Shown: positions 48,701-56,234, numbered from the stretch's first letter. The stretch is 64,000 nucleotides of DNA from Streptomyces antibioticus (GCF_001514065.1 NZ_KQ948424.1:903568-967567); one strand, 5' to 3'. Made by a program: numbers and translations. Notes: generated from the sequence alone by a model not told the origin.

Positions 48701-50252
48701 CACCGGAGTGCCGGATGGCCAGCGGAATGCCCGACTCGTCGTACTCGAAGGTGATGCAGTTGCCGTTGCGGTCGGTGACCTCCGCGATGGCGGCCGTGCC
48801 GTCCGAGGTCGGCGCGCGGAAGCGGCGGGACCTGCCGGTGAGCGGGTCTTCGAGCAGGTAAGTGCCGTCGTCCAGGCGGAAGAGCGGCATGCGCGGGCCG
48901 TTCACGGGTAGCCAAGGGCCCGTCGCGGCATCCGCGTTCCGGTAGACGAGCAGCATTCCGTCTTCCGTGACGAAGACGGTCTCGTCGTCGTGGATCTCGA
49001 GACGCTGATCGAGCGTGGAGGCCCACGTAGGCCCGAACCACCAGCCGCAGCGGTAGCCCGACGTCACCCGGCGGGTGAACTCCAGGGGCAGAGTGCCGGG
49101 AAGGAGGACATCGGTCTCTGAGAGGAACACCTCACCGGTCGCCACGTCGACGGGGTCGCCACATCCGGTGATCTTGCTCTTGAGCCGGTTGTACGCGCCC
49201 CTTGCGCCGTCGGCCACAGCGGTCTTGGCGCTCTTTCCCAGCCCCTTGACGCCCTGAGCCATGCCCTTGAGCCCCAACTTGCCGAAGGTCTTCATCCCCT
49301 TGGCAAGGCCTCCGAGGGTGGTCAGGCCCTTCATGCCGGGTATGCAGTCGAGCGCGGCCAGGCCTACGTCCCATAGGGAGGCTTGGCCCTTGGAATATTT
49401 GTAGAGGGTGTCGGCGAGGACGACGAGGGCCGCGATGAGCACGATCGCGCCGAGGATCGGCCCGCCGATGATCATCGCGATCACACCGACGACCGCTACG
49501 ACGATCTTGCAGACGGCGACGATGTTGTCCCAGTTGTCCGTGAACCAGTCGCCGACCTCCTCCCACCACGACCGGTTCTGAATACCCGCGTCGGATGCCT
49601 CGTCGATCTTCGACTTCGCGGTGTGCGCGGCCTCCTCACGCATCTTGCGCGCGTCCTCGGCCATCTTCTTCGCCGCGGCCAACGCACCCTGAGCGCTGTC
49701 CACGTCCGACTGGGCACTGGTCCGGGCCGACTTGGCATGCTGGGCATCGCGGGTGGCGGCCCGGACTTTCGACTCGTCCGGCTTGTCGCCGCCCGACTTG
49801 CTGCCGGTCGGGTCGTCCTTGTACTTGTCGGCTTCCTTGTTCGCCCGCGTCACCCACGAATCGGCCGAGGCGAGGCGGGAGTTGGCGGAGGAGAGATCGC
49901 TCTGCGCCTCACGGCCCTTGGCCAGCGCCCGGTCCGCGAGCGCCTGAGCGCGCTCCAGCTTCGGCCAGAAGTCCGCCAGCGCGTCGCCGCACAAGTCATA
50001 GGACTTCTTCAGCTTCTTGAGGTTCTTGGGGACGTCCCCGAACTCGTCCTTGAAGACCTCCGCCGACTTGCCCGCCCACTCCAGCAGGGTGTCCTCACCC
50101 GCCATGCCATTGACCAGACGGAGGGCATCGGACACGTCATCGGCGAAGTCGTGAAGTGTCTTGGCCAGAAGCTTGATCCGGTCCGGATCACCCGGCGTCG
50201 GATCCTTCTCCAGATCCAGGACATGCCAGTCCGTGGGCCGATGCCCCGCCAT
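45717..50252 (-). CDS. Rhs-repeat polymorphic toxin with WXG100-like head and ART-like tip
   Basis: 1511 residues. Residues 1-100 are helical and WXG100-like (FADDVSDALRLVNGMAGEDT, LLEWAGKSAEVFKDEF), suggesting type VII export; then a coiled coil (to 210) and membrane helices (about 240-285). DUF6531 (CGDPVDVATGEVFLSETDVL) opens a long run of YD repeats (YDERGNRVSTT, YDPFGRLSRVTDPLGN). The core ends at YDPETARYTTLDPLGL and DPFGLM. The final 120 residues (LYHGSRNWSGDEF, then DAGVYLTDDFNRAATQYAGP) look like a DUF3990/ADP-ribosyltransferase toxin with the H-Y-E type start YHGS. Toxic activity and target are inferred. Confidence 0.85.
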   Translation of the reverse strand: MAGHRPTDWHVLDLEKDPTPGDPDRIKLLAKTLHDFADDVSDALRLVNGMAGEDTLLEWAGKSAEVFKDEFGDVPKNLKKLKKSYDLCGDALADFWPKLERAQALADRALAKGREAQSDLSSANSRLASADSWVTRANKEADKYKDDPTGSKSGGDKPDESKVRAATRDAQHAKSARTSAQSDVDSAQGALAAAKKMAEDARKMREEAAHTAKSKIDEASDAGIQNRSWWEEVGDWFTDNWDNIVAVCKIVVAVVGVIAMIIGGPILGAIVLIAALVVLADTLYKYSKGQASLWDVGLAALDCIPGMKGLTTLGGLAKGMKTFGKLGLKGMAQGVKGLGKSAKTAVADGARGAYNRLKSKITGCGDPVDVATGEVFLSETDVLLPGTLPLEFTRRVTSGYRCGWWFGPTWASTLDQRLEIHDDETVFVTEDGMLLVYRNADAATGPWLPVNGPRMPLFRLDDGTYLLEDPLTGRSRRFRAPTSDGTAAIAEVTDRNGNCITFEYDESGIPLAIRHSGGYVLTVATEDGLVTELKLAGAADDGSDVSIRRYGYIEGNLSEVVNSSGLPLKFAYDERLRLTSWTDRNGVRYTYTYDDQNRCVSQTGEHGYLGGTFVYEGSDPVRSDSRITAYTAADGAVTRFVVNDHSQVVATIDPLGGVARSVYDEHHHLLSRTDPLGNTTCYENDDLGRPVRVSLPDGDVATVEYNALCLPTRIVQPDGGVWEHCYDERGNRVSTTAPDGALTRFGYDERGAVVSVTDSLGATTRVECNPAGLRTRTVSALGDQATRAYDPFGRLSRVTDPLGNTTSLLWAVDGRVSRIVAPDGSQETWTYDGEGNCTSHSASGGARTTFEYGPFDLLTAQTGPDGARYEFAYDTSLRLTQVTNPLGLNWQYAYDAAGRLVAETDFDERRTVYERDRAGRLERKVNQAGQSVGYAYDSMGRLLARTTGDETTRYAYDAMGRLIRAESPDCDLRLERDSLGRTVGEHVNGRRMASAYDATGRRTERVTPTGVRATYDRDALGRTGRLSTFGHTIDFDHDPSGQETARLIDDVLRFDQVWDSAGRPVGQHWTAAGRPVQSRTYEYGPHRHLVRLQDAFDGLVDLDVDAMGRIRGVEAEGRSESYTYDSAGQISSASWSGYRGVEEAAGERSYSGMRLDHAGAVRYTYDSAGRVVERRRTRLSRKPDVWRYTWDAEDRLMSVVTPDGTVWRYVYDPLGRRIAKERLADDGCTIVERTDFTWDGPTLTEQTTIGPEMPHPVTLTWEYDGLRPITQTERLIDSATQEEIDSRFFAVVTDLIGTPTELVDPQGDVAWRARRTVWGATAWPKQSSTYTPLRFPGQYHDLESALHYNYQRHYDPETARYTTLDPLGLSPAPNPYGYVTNPWRQIDPFGLMSCDEDMVTLYHGSRNWSGDEFSLGRSNDLQREYTPDAGVYLTDDFNRAATQYAGPEGVVVRTEVPRSFADSVLREHSGPAGRQPEYFVDTEEGVDILNAGSPRALPQRDAIIQHMMGQF

Positions 50253-50347
50253 ACCGCAACCCCCGTCACGCGTGCATCACGTTCAACAGCTATGTGCACA
50301 CGCGAACCTACAGGGAACGGTCGTTCGACGCGACAAACAGCATGTCA

Positions 50348-50818
50348 TCAGGTCCGACGGCGTTCGCGCATGGCGCGCCACGCTTCACCGACCGTCTCCA
50401 ACGGCCGCAGCCACCAGCTCAGCAGCGTCTCCCGGACGGTCACGTACACCCACCGCCGCTTCAGCCACGGCGGCAGGTCCCGGAACGGTACGAACGTCAG
50501 CGTGTCGTCGATCGCGTGGTCGGCGGCGCCCCCGAGGCCCTCCGCGCGCAGAGCCTCGTACAGCTCCGGAGTCAGGCGGCCGTCGAGGCGGGCCAGGTGG
50601 GCGGTCGCGGTGAAGGGGAAGTCCCGGCCGGGGCCGGGCAGCTGCTCCAGGGCGCGGATGATCCGCGGGGACACCACTTCCGGCGGGCAGTTGAGGGCGA
50701 GGCCGATCACCGCGGCGCCCAAGCGGTCGTCGTTGCGGTCGAGCGCGGCGTCGACCTCGGCGGGGTCGTCCATGCCGAGCAGGCCTTTGCCGGTCTCCCA
50801 GTCCCACCTCGACGTCAT
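50348..50818 (-). CDS. Hypothetical protein upstream of the Rhs toxin
   Basis: 156 residues, soluble, acidic start and basic end (WRAMRERRRT). No family recognised. ATG at 50818 with GAGGGA 8 bases upstream. It lies 95 bp before the Rhs gene on the same strand. Confidence 0.6.
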   Translation of the reverse strand: MTSRWDWETGKGLLGMDDPAEVDAALDRNDDRLGAAVIGLALNCPPEVVSPRIIRALEQLPGPGRDFPFTATAHLARLDGRLTPELYEALRAEGLGGAADHAIDDTLTFVPFRDLPPWLKRRWVYVTVRETLLSWWLRPLETVGEAWRAMRERRRT

Positions 50819-50870
50819 GCCGATCCCTCGCCCGCCGTGCTTTCCCCCGTAACCCACACCTTCATCCTGC

Positions 50871-51134
50871 TCACAGCCCACGCAAGCTGCCCGGCATCCG
50901 CAGTTCCAGCACCTCGTCGGTCACCTCGCCGCCGGCCACCTCGGCCAGCTGGAGGTGCGCCTCCCCGCTGTCCCAGACGGTCAACGCGCCGATGCGATCC
51001 GTGCCGTCGAGGCTGAGGCACGCGCTCTGTTTGGGGCGGTTCGGGATCGGTGGCTGCCAGATCAACTCGAACCGCGAGCCGTCCAGCTCCGCGCGCAGGC
51101 GGTCGTACCACGTACGCAGTTCATCCAGGTCCAT
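50871..51134 (-). CDS. Small protein resembling TriTu-type immunity proteins
   Basis: 87 residues: LDELRTWYDRLRAELDGSRF, ACLSLDGTDRIGALTVWDSG and LQLAEVAGGEVTDE. The WDSGE and short acidic layout recall a small family of immunity proteins in toxin loci (TriTu); this is from memory and uncertain. The ATG at 51134 is preferred; an in-frame start eight codons earlier exists. Confidence 0.5.
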   Translation of the reverse strand: MDLDELRTWYDRLRAELDGSRFELIWQPPIPNRPKQSACLSLDGTDRIGALTVWDSGEAHLQLAEVAGGEVTDEVLELRMPGSLRGL

Positions 51135-51194
51135 CGAGCAGCGCACCCCCCAGGTCATGGGCGTACGCCCTCATGCCCGCCTTCGCCACCACCG

Positions 51195-51842
51195 TCAACC
51201 GGTGAACCGGAACGTCGACGTGATCGCGTCGAAGATGTCGAAGAAGGAGTCCGCGAGGTCCAGGACCTGGCTGCTGCCGCCCACCAGCGCGACCTTGCCC
51301 TCCTGGCCGGGTACGGGGATGTACGTCTGCATCAGGACCGCCCGGATCGTGCGGTTCAGGGCGTCGCCGGGTACGGCGATGTCCTCGATGCCGTAGGTGC
51401 GGGCCGCCGGGCCGACCCCCGGGATGTCCACCGTCGTCACCTTGCGCCAGGAGTCGCCCTCCTTCTTGGCTTCCTTCACGGCGAGTTGGCTCGCGATGAC
51501 GGACGGGTCGGTGGAGAGGGGCTCGCCGCGTTCGTTGCGGCCGCCGACCATCGACACCGTCACCGATCCCGTGATCGGGGTGTCGCCGCCGAAGTTCTCC
51601 GCCATGCAGCCGCAGTACAGCGCGCCCGACTTCCAGGCGTCCGCCGCGGCCTTGCGGAGGAAGTCCATGTACACGTCCTTGTACTGGGACAGCTCCGGGT
51701 GCTGGGCCATGCGCTCGTTCACCATGCGGCGGATCGAGTCGTCCCGGGATTCAGGGCGTACGTCGAACTCCCACCACGACTCGGGGACCTTGATACGGAA
51801 ACCCCCGCGCTCGACCGTGAGCGCCTCCATGTAGCGGGCCAT
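51195..51842 (-). CDS. Hypothetical protein, possible Mog1/PsbP-like fold
   Basis: 215 residues without signal peptide. ERGGFRIKVPESWWEFDV at the start and a final SFFDIFDAITSTFRF resemble the Mog1/PsbP/DUF1795 fold, which includes chaperones of membrane-active effectors. GAAGG lies about seven bases before the ATG. It is divergent from the WXG100-like gene and heads the block leading to the Rhs toxin. Confidence 0.55.
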   Translation of the reverse strand: MARYMEALTVERGGFRIKVPESWWEFDVRPESRDDSIRRMVNERMAQHPELSQYKDVYMDFLRKAAADAWKSGALYCGCMAENFGGDTPITGSVTVSMVGGRNERGEPLSTDPSVIASQLAVKEAKKEGDSWRKVTTVDIPGVGPAARTYGIEDIAVPGDALNRTIRAVLMQTYIPVPGQEGKVALVGGSSQVLDLADSFFDIFDAITSTFRFTG

Positions 51843-51870
51843 GACGTCGCCTTCCCCGTTGTTCCCCGTG

Positions 51871-51899
51871 GTTCGGAAGTACTGCAGTTCGGAAGTACT
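51871..51899. repeat. 13-bp direct repeat in a divergent promoter region
   Basis: GTTCGGAAGTACT occurs at 51871-51883 and 51887-51899, one and a half helical turns apart. A GCAAC-C-GTTGC palindrome follows at 51923-51933. Both lie between the divergent starts at 51842 and 51989 and could be regulator sites. Confidence 0.5.
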
Positions 51900-51988
51900 A
51901 CGCCTTTGCACGATCGCTCGCTGCAACCGTTGCGTTGTACCGTGCACGTCAGACTACGAGATCCAGATCGGCACCGGGGGACGGGGAC

Positions 51989-52324
51989 ATGGGACAGAAC
52001 GGCAAGAGTGACCTCTCGCTCCCGCTCAGCGAGCTGGAGGACTACGGGCGCCGGCTGCGGTCGATCAAGACCCGCCTCAACCACACCAAGAAGCTCTTCG
52101 AGCAGTACAAGGACGACATCGGCGACGGCAGCGTCAACGACGCCCTCGACGACTTCGAGTCCAACTGGGAGGACGGACGCGAGGACATCACGCAGCAGCT
52201 CGACGCGCTGTCGAAGATGTCGGACGCCGTTGTCCGGGAGTTCAAGAAGCTCGACGACGAGCTGGCCAAGCAGGTCAACGACAAGATGAAGACCGAGGAC
52301 AAGCGGCCGAAGAAGGAGAAGTAG
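51989..52324 (+). CDS. Small WXG100-like helical protein
   Basis: 111 residues, nearly all helix: LPLSELEDYGRRLRSIKTRL, a turn at NWEDGR, then ITQQLDALSKMSDAVVREFK. Two helices with a W-x-x-G turn and a charged end (EDKRPKKEK) resemble ESX/WXG100 substrates, though the exact W-x-G motif is off by one. ATG at 51989 after GGGGGACGGGG. Next to a toxin with a similar head. Confidence 0.6.
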   Translation: MGQNGKSDLSLPLSELEDYGRRLRSIKTRLNHTKKLFEQYKDDIGDGSVNDALDDFESNWEDGREDITQQLDALSKMSDAVVREFKKLDDELAKQVNDKMKTEDKRPKKEK

Positions 52325-52338
52325 CCGCGCATTCGGCC

Positions 52339-52752
52339 TTACACGCCGCCCAGCAGAGCGGCCAGGCCCTCGTCGACGACCGGTTCCAGCGGCTCACCGC
52401 CCGGCTCGGTGATCGTGTACGTGCGGAGCAGGAAGCGGTTCAGCGTCCTCGTGTCGAAGAGGACGATCGCCACGCCCTCCGGGGCGCGGAACTCCACCGC
52501 CGTGCGCGCCCCGTCGTACGGGCGGACGTGTACGCTCCCCACGCCCGCCGGGCTGCCCAGGCCCTCCTCCAGGAGGCTGCGGGCGAACGTCCAGGTCAGT
52601 TCCTCTCCGTCGAGCGAGATCCACGCCGGGAAGAGGAGGTGGACGGCCAGCGGGTCCGCCGAGAGGTAGCGGAGGGTCAGGGTGACCGCCAGCTCCTCGT
52701 CGTCGGGGGTGAGCAGGCTGGCGCCGGTGGTCTGTTCCAGGGTGATCGACAT
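52339..52752 (-). CDS. SsgA-like sporulation/cell-division protein
   Basis: 137 residues of the SALP family, found only in sporulating actinomycetes: LTLRYLSADPLAVHLLFPAW, ELTWTFARSLLEEGLGSPAG, VEFRAPEGVAIVLFD and LLRTYTITEPG. SALPs steer septum placement and spore-wall events. Which of the several paralogues it is cannot be decided. Converges with the WXG100-like gene (14 bp gap). Confidence 0.9.
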   Translation of the reverse strand: MSITLEQTTGASLLTPDDEELAVTLTLRYLSADPLAVHLLFPAWISLDGEELTWTFARSLLEEGLGSPAGVGSVHVRPYDGARTAVEFRAPEGVAIVLFDTRTLNRFLLRTYTITEPGGEPLEPVVDEGLAALLGGV

Positions 52753-52899
52753 GGCGAGCGGTCTCCGTTGTGGGGTGGGGTACAGCGGGGTGGGCGGCGG
52801 CGGGTTGGCCGACGTACCTGTATGAGCACGCGAGTGGCCTGTGAATTACGCCGGTTACGCAAGATGTTGATGTGACGTGCACCACTTTCCGTCACCTTT

Positions 52900-52920
52900 G
52901 AAACTTTGATTGAAAGTTTC
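52900..52920. promoter_or_regulatory. Perfect palindrome upstream of the sigma-factor gene
   Basis: GAAACTTT-GATTG-AAAGTTTC, 8-bp arms, 65 bp before the ATG at 52985 and 148 bp upstream of the divergent SsgA-like gene. It is AT-rich against the local background and looks like a dimeric repressor site. A possible -10 (TACGCT) follows at 52927-52932, so binding would cover the -35 region. Confidence 0.5.
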
Positions 52921-52984
52921 GCCATCTACGCTGACAAACCTTCCCTGCATCTCCCTCCCCACGCAGGCCCTGGAGCGTTCCGCC

Positions 52985-54775
52985 ATGTCCGACGGTTCCA
53001 CTGCTTCGAATGCTTCGACTGCCTCGACTGCCTCGGCCTTCTCCTACGCCCGGGTGTACGAGGAGCAGCAGCCACGCCTCATCGCGTATGCCCGCTCCCT
53101 CACGCGGAACTCCTGGACCGCCGAAGACCTCGTCGCCGAGGCCCACTTCAGGGTGTGGCGGCGGCTGGCCGAGGGGAACGAGATCGAGAACGTGCCCGCG
53201 TATCTGATGACGACGGTGCGGCATCTCGCGAGCGCCGCCGCCGGAACCGCCGTACGGGAGACGCCTCGGGACCCGCAGAGCGACGAGCGGGTCGTGGTCC
53301 CCGCGCAGGCGCAGGCGCAGGCATCGGAGGGCGGCGATCCTGCCGAGCAGGTGTCCGCCGTCGATCTACTGGTGCGGGTGCTGGGGCAGTTGCCCGAGCG
53401 GTGGGTCAAGGCGTTGTGGCTGGCGGAGGCGGAAGGGCAGCCGTTGGCGGCCATCGGGCCGCAGTTGGGGACGAAGGACGGGGCGACGGCGGTGCTGTTG
53501 CACCGGGCACGGGAAGGAATGCGGCAGGCGTTTCTCCGCACGCAGACCGGGGCGCCGGACGATCCCGCCTGCCAGGTGCACTGGGCGCGGATGCCCGCGT
53601 ATGTGCGGGGTGCCGCCACGGAACGGCAGTCCGCGCGGCTGCTCGGGCACGTGGACGCGTGCGACGACTGCCGGGCGCGGCTGGCGGCGCTGATGAGCGC
53701 CAACGACCGGTTGCCGGCGCTGGTCGGGCCCGCGTTGCTGGTGTTCGCGGTGGGGGGCGCGGGCAAGTACCTGCTCACCGCTGCTGCCGTGGGGGCCGGC
53801 GGGGTCAAGGGCGGGGTGCTCGACGGGGTACGTCATGTCACGGCCGGGGGCGCCAAGACGGCGGTGGCGGCCGGTGCGGTCGTCACTAGCGCCGCCCTGC
53901 TCATCCTCGCCCTCGGGCCGGGCTACTCCACACCGACCGCGCGGACACCTGTGGCGGAGGCTCCGGCCGCTCAGGTGCCGGTGGCGGAAGGGCCGGTGGC
54001 CGGTACGCCGGTGGCGGGCGCGCGGAGTGACAACGACGGTCGTGACAGTGACAGTGGCGGTGGCAGTGGCGGTACGCCGGTGCAGGCGGCCAGTGCCGAG
54101 CGAGGTGGTGGGGCGTCGGTCGGCACGCGTACGCGGGGCGGCGATGAGCCCGCCGAGGCTCCGAGGGTGCCGGGGGACGACTCCGTTCCGCCGTCGACCG
54201 AGCCGGCCCCGGAACTGCCGGCGCCTCCGGCCGACGACACTCCGGAGAAGCCCGAGCCTCCGGCACAGCCCCAGCCTCCGGCGCAGGGCACCCCCGAGGA
54301 GCCGGCACCGCCCGCCGACAACACCCCTGAGCAGCCCGCGCCTCCTGCCGACGACACCCCGCAGCAGCCCGCGCCTCCCGCCGACGACACCCCGGCTCCC
54401 GGCGCGCCGACCACACCAGCGCCCGACCCCGTGCCCGCCCCCGTGCCTGATCCCGCCCCCACGCCGGACCCCACGCCCCCAGCGAGCCCGACACCCACCC
54501 CAGAGGACCCCGCACCCACGCCCCCGACCCCCGTGAATCCCCCGCCCGTTGAGGACCCGGCCCCGGTCGATCCCCCGGCGTCCACCCCGCCCCCGGCCAC
54601 CCCGCCCCCGGCCACGCCACCGCCGACCACGACAACACCCGAGCCGACCGAGCCCACCGAACCCCCGGTCACGGGAGACCCCGCCCCCGACCCTGCGCCG
54701 AGCGCCCCCGAGCCCCCCGCCCCCGGAGGCGGCTGCTCCGCCCCAGAAGGCCCTGACTCACCCGTCCAGGACTGA
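52985..54775 (+). CDS. ECF-type sigma factor fused to anti-sigma-like zinc finger, membrane helix and Pro-rich tail
   Basis: 596 residues. Region 2 (about 20-85: SYARVYEEQQPRLIAYARSL, AEDLVAEAHFRVWRRL) and region 4 (125-186: LGQLPERWVKALWLAEAEGQ) are sigma-70. Then CQVHWARMPAYVRGA and HVDACDDC (H222-x3-C226-x2-C229) match the zinc-binding anti-sigma (ZAS) layout. A membrane helix (about 294-311) and about 280 mostly Pro/Asp/Ala/Thr residues follow, with an 11-residue repeat PAPPADDTPQQ. Sigma, anti-sigma and membrane parts are thus in one chain. GGAG 10 bases before the ATG. Confidence 0.8.
   Translation: MSDGSTASNASTASTASAFSYARVYEEQQPRLIAYARSLTRNSWTAEDLVAEAHFRVWRRLAEGNEIENVPAYLMTTVRHLASAAAGTAVRETPRDPQSDERVVVPAQAQAQASEGGDPAEQVSAVDLLVRVLGQLPERWVKALWLAEAEGQPLAAIGPQLGTKDGATAVLLHRAREGMRQAFLRTQTGAPDDPACQVHWARMPAYVRGAATERQSARLLGHVDACDDCRARLAALMSANDRLPALVGPALLVFAVGGAGKYLLTAAAVGAGGVKGGVLDGVRHVTAGGAKTAVAAGAVVTSAALLILALGPGYSTPTARTPVAEAPAAQVPVAEGPVAGTPVAGARSDNDGRDSDSGGGSGGTPVQAASAERGGGASVGTRTRGGDEPAEAPRVPGDDSVPPSTEPAPELPAPPADDTPEKPEPPAQPQPPAQGTPEEPAPPADNTPEQPAPPADDTPQQPAPPADDTPAPGAPTTPAPDPVPAPVPDPAPTPDPTPPASPTPTPEDPAPTPPTPVNPPPVEDPAPVDPPASTPPPATPPPATPPPTTTTPEPTEPTEPPVTGDPAPDPAPSAPEPPAPGGGCSAPEGPDSPVQD
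53002..53037. repeat. 9-bp tandem repeat at the start of the sigma gene
   Basis: Four near-identical units (TGCTTCGAA, TGCTTCGAC, TGCCTCGAC, TGCCTCGGC) encode the STASNASTASTASA stretch at residues 5-18. The reading frame stays intact when whole units change. Confidence 0.75.
54289..54396. repeat. 33-bp degenerate repeats in the Pro-rich tail of the sigma protein
   Basis: About three units encoding PAPPADNTPEQ, PAPPADDTPQQ and PAPPADDTPAP follow each other, likely grown by slippage or unequal exchange. The tail would lie outside the membrane if the helix before it spans. Confidence 0.75.
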
Positions 54776-54808
54776 GCGACCCGGCGTCAAAGGCAGCCCG
54801 GAACGCCT

Positions 54809-54839
54809 CGGGCGCCGAAGCTCCCAGCCTCGGCGCCCG
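54809..54839. terminator. Hairpin terminator between sigma gene and pilus operon
   Basis: CGGGCGCCGA pairs perfectly with TCGGCGCCCG around an 11-base loop. It stands between two convergent stop codons (54775 and 54868) and can serve both. Confidence 0.75.
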
Positions 54840-54867
54840 TACCTGTATCGGCGTCTACAACAGGGCC

Positions 54868-55338
54868 TCAGCCCACCTCGTTCTCCGCAACCGCCTGCCC
54901 ATGCACCACCACATCCCCGCCGTAGAACATCCCCGTGAACACCGGCGAGTACGTCAACTGCACCTCGACCTCGACCTGTTCCGCGTCCGCCGCCACGCAG
55001 TGCGTCGCGGCGATGTCCGGGCCGGACATGTCCATCTCGCGGGCGAACGCCTTCACGCGGGCGTCGCAGTTGCCGAAGTTGATCGGGGCGGGGCCGTTCT
55101 CGTCGTCGTAGAGGGATTCGAGGTCGATGTCCTGGGCGGCGTACCGGGCGGCCTGTTCGGCGATGTCGGCGGCACGCTCGCGCTTGCTGATGGAGAGGCC
55201 GCCGTCGATCACGAAGGCGGAGAGGGAGAGGAAGACGAGGGCGAAGATGATGACCGCGCCGGCTCCCGAGCCCCGGTCGTCCATCGCGGCCGCCCGGGAG
55301 GACAGCCAGCTTCGCAGGACGTCTCTCATACCTGTCAC
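54868..55338 (-). CDS. TadG-like pilus protein
   Basis: 156 residues. DRGSGAGAVIIFALVFLSLS is the type-III-signal-like start (Gly before a hydrophobic run) of TadE/TadG pseudopilins, followed by IDGGLSISKRERAADIAEQA. The outer part has Cys in FGNCDAR and ATHCVAA. GTG start overlaps the previous gene by 4 bp. Last gene of the pilus operon. Confidence 0.8.
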   Translation of the reverse strand: MTGMRDVLRSWLSSRAAAMDDRGSGAGAVIIFALVFLSLSAFVIDGGLSISKRERAADIAEQAARYAAQDIDLESLYDDENGPAPINFGNCDARVKAFAREMDMSGPDIAATHCVAADAEQVEVEVQLTYSPVFTGMFYGGDVVVHGQAVAENEVG

Positions 55339-55775
55339 GCCGTCCTCCGGAACGGATCCAGTGGGGAGCTGAAGCTCGCGGTCAGGGTCGTCGGGACGTC
55401 CAGGCCGAGCATCGCCAACCCCCTTACCTCGCAGCTCACTTCCACCGTGAAGAACGTGGCGGCCTCGAAGCCCGCGCTGGTCTGGTTGACCGTCACCGGG
55501 CCCGAGCAGACGTCCGCGAGGTCGGCCTCAGCCGCCTTGCGGGCCTCGGACATCGCCGTCGCGTGGTCCTTCTGGATCGACCCGGCACGCGCCGCGTCGC
55601 GCGCGGCACCGTCGATCGCGCCGCGGCCGTCGACGAGTTGCCCGAAGGCGACCAGGACCAGGATGAACAGGATCATCACGGGGGCGAGGATCACGACCTC
55701 GACCGTGGACAACCCTCTGTCGTCGTTGGAGAGCTTGGAGAACTTGGAGAGCTTGGAGAGCCTGGAGAACGTCAT
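55335..55775 (-). CDS. TadE-like pseudopilin
   Basis: 146 residues. After a repetitive start (RLSKLSKFSKLS) comes DRGLSTVEVVILAPVMILFI, the TadE signal with Glu at +5 after the Gly. The rest is an extracytoplasmic domain with two cysteines (DVCSGPV, EVSCEVRG). Overlaps its neighbour by 4 bp. Confidence 0.82.
   Translation of the reverse strand: MTFSRLSKLSKFSKLSNDDRGLSTVEVVILAPVMILFILVLVAFGQLVDGRGAIDGAARDAARAGSIQKDHATAMSEARKAAEADLADVCSGPVTVNQTSAGFEAATFFTVEVSCEVRGLAMLGLDVPTTLTASFSSPLDPFRRTA
55725..55769. repeat. 9-bp tandem repeat at the start of a tadE gene
   Basis: Five units of the CTTGGAGAG type (as read on the plus strand) code for the Leu/Phe-Ser-Lys repeats at residues 3-16, just before the pseudopilin signal. 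Confidence 0.8.
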
Positions 55776-55778
55776 CTT

Positions 55779-56234
55779 CTAGTTCCCCTCCTCCTGGACG
55801 AACCTCTCCACCGGCCCCTGCGACTGCGCGTGCACCGTCAGGTCCAGGCCCGGAAACACCGTCGGCACCTTCGCCGTGATCTCCACGCCCACCGTGTTCT
55901 GCTCGGGCTGGAGCATCGTCACCCGCGGCGACAGCACCAGCTGCGGGCCGAGTTGGCTGATGTAGCTGTCGACGACGTCCTGCGCCTCCCCGCGCCAGCC
56001 GCCCGGCTGGGCGTCGGCCGTGGCGCGGGCCTTGCGGGCGCCCGCCTGGGCCGCCGCCTGGGCGACGTGGTCGGCGAAGAAGTACAGCGCGAACTGGACC
56101 GTCGCGAAGATCATGAAGAACAGGACCGGGGTGAGCAGCACGAACTCGATCGCGGTCATGCCGGAGTCGCCGCGGGCGGACGCCTCTTCCCGAGCCGTCC
56201 GCACCCTGCGGCGCACCCATCTGCCTACGCGCAC
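55779..56234 (-). CDS. TadE-like pseudopilin
   Basis: 151 residues. ARGDSGMTAIEFVLLTPVLF carries the Gly-x-x-x-x-Glu cleavage site and the hydrophobic helix; AQAGARKARA follows. The GTG at 56234 is chosen because the family region starts soon after; the open frame continues upstream, so the start is uncertain. Third pseudopilin gene of the cluster in gene order from the pilin. Confidence 0.78.
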   Translation of the reverse strand: MRVGRWVRRRVRTAREEASARGDSGMTAIEFVLLTPVLFFMIFATVQFALYFFADHVAQAAAQAGARKARATADAQPGGWRGEAQDVVDSYISQLGPQLVLSPRVTMLQPEQNTVGVEITAKVPTVFPGLDLTVHAQSQGPVERFVQEEGN

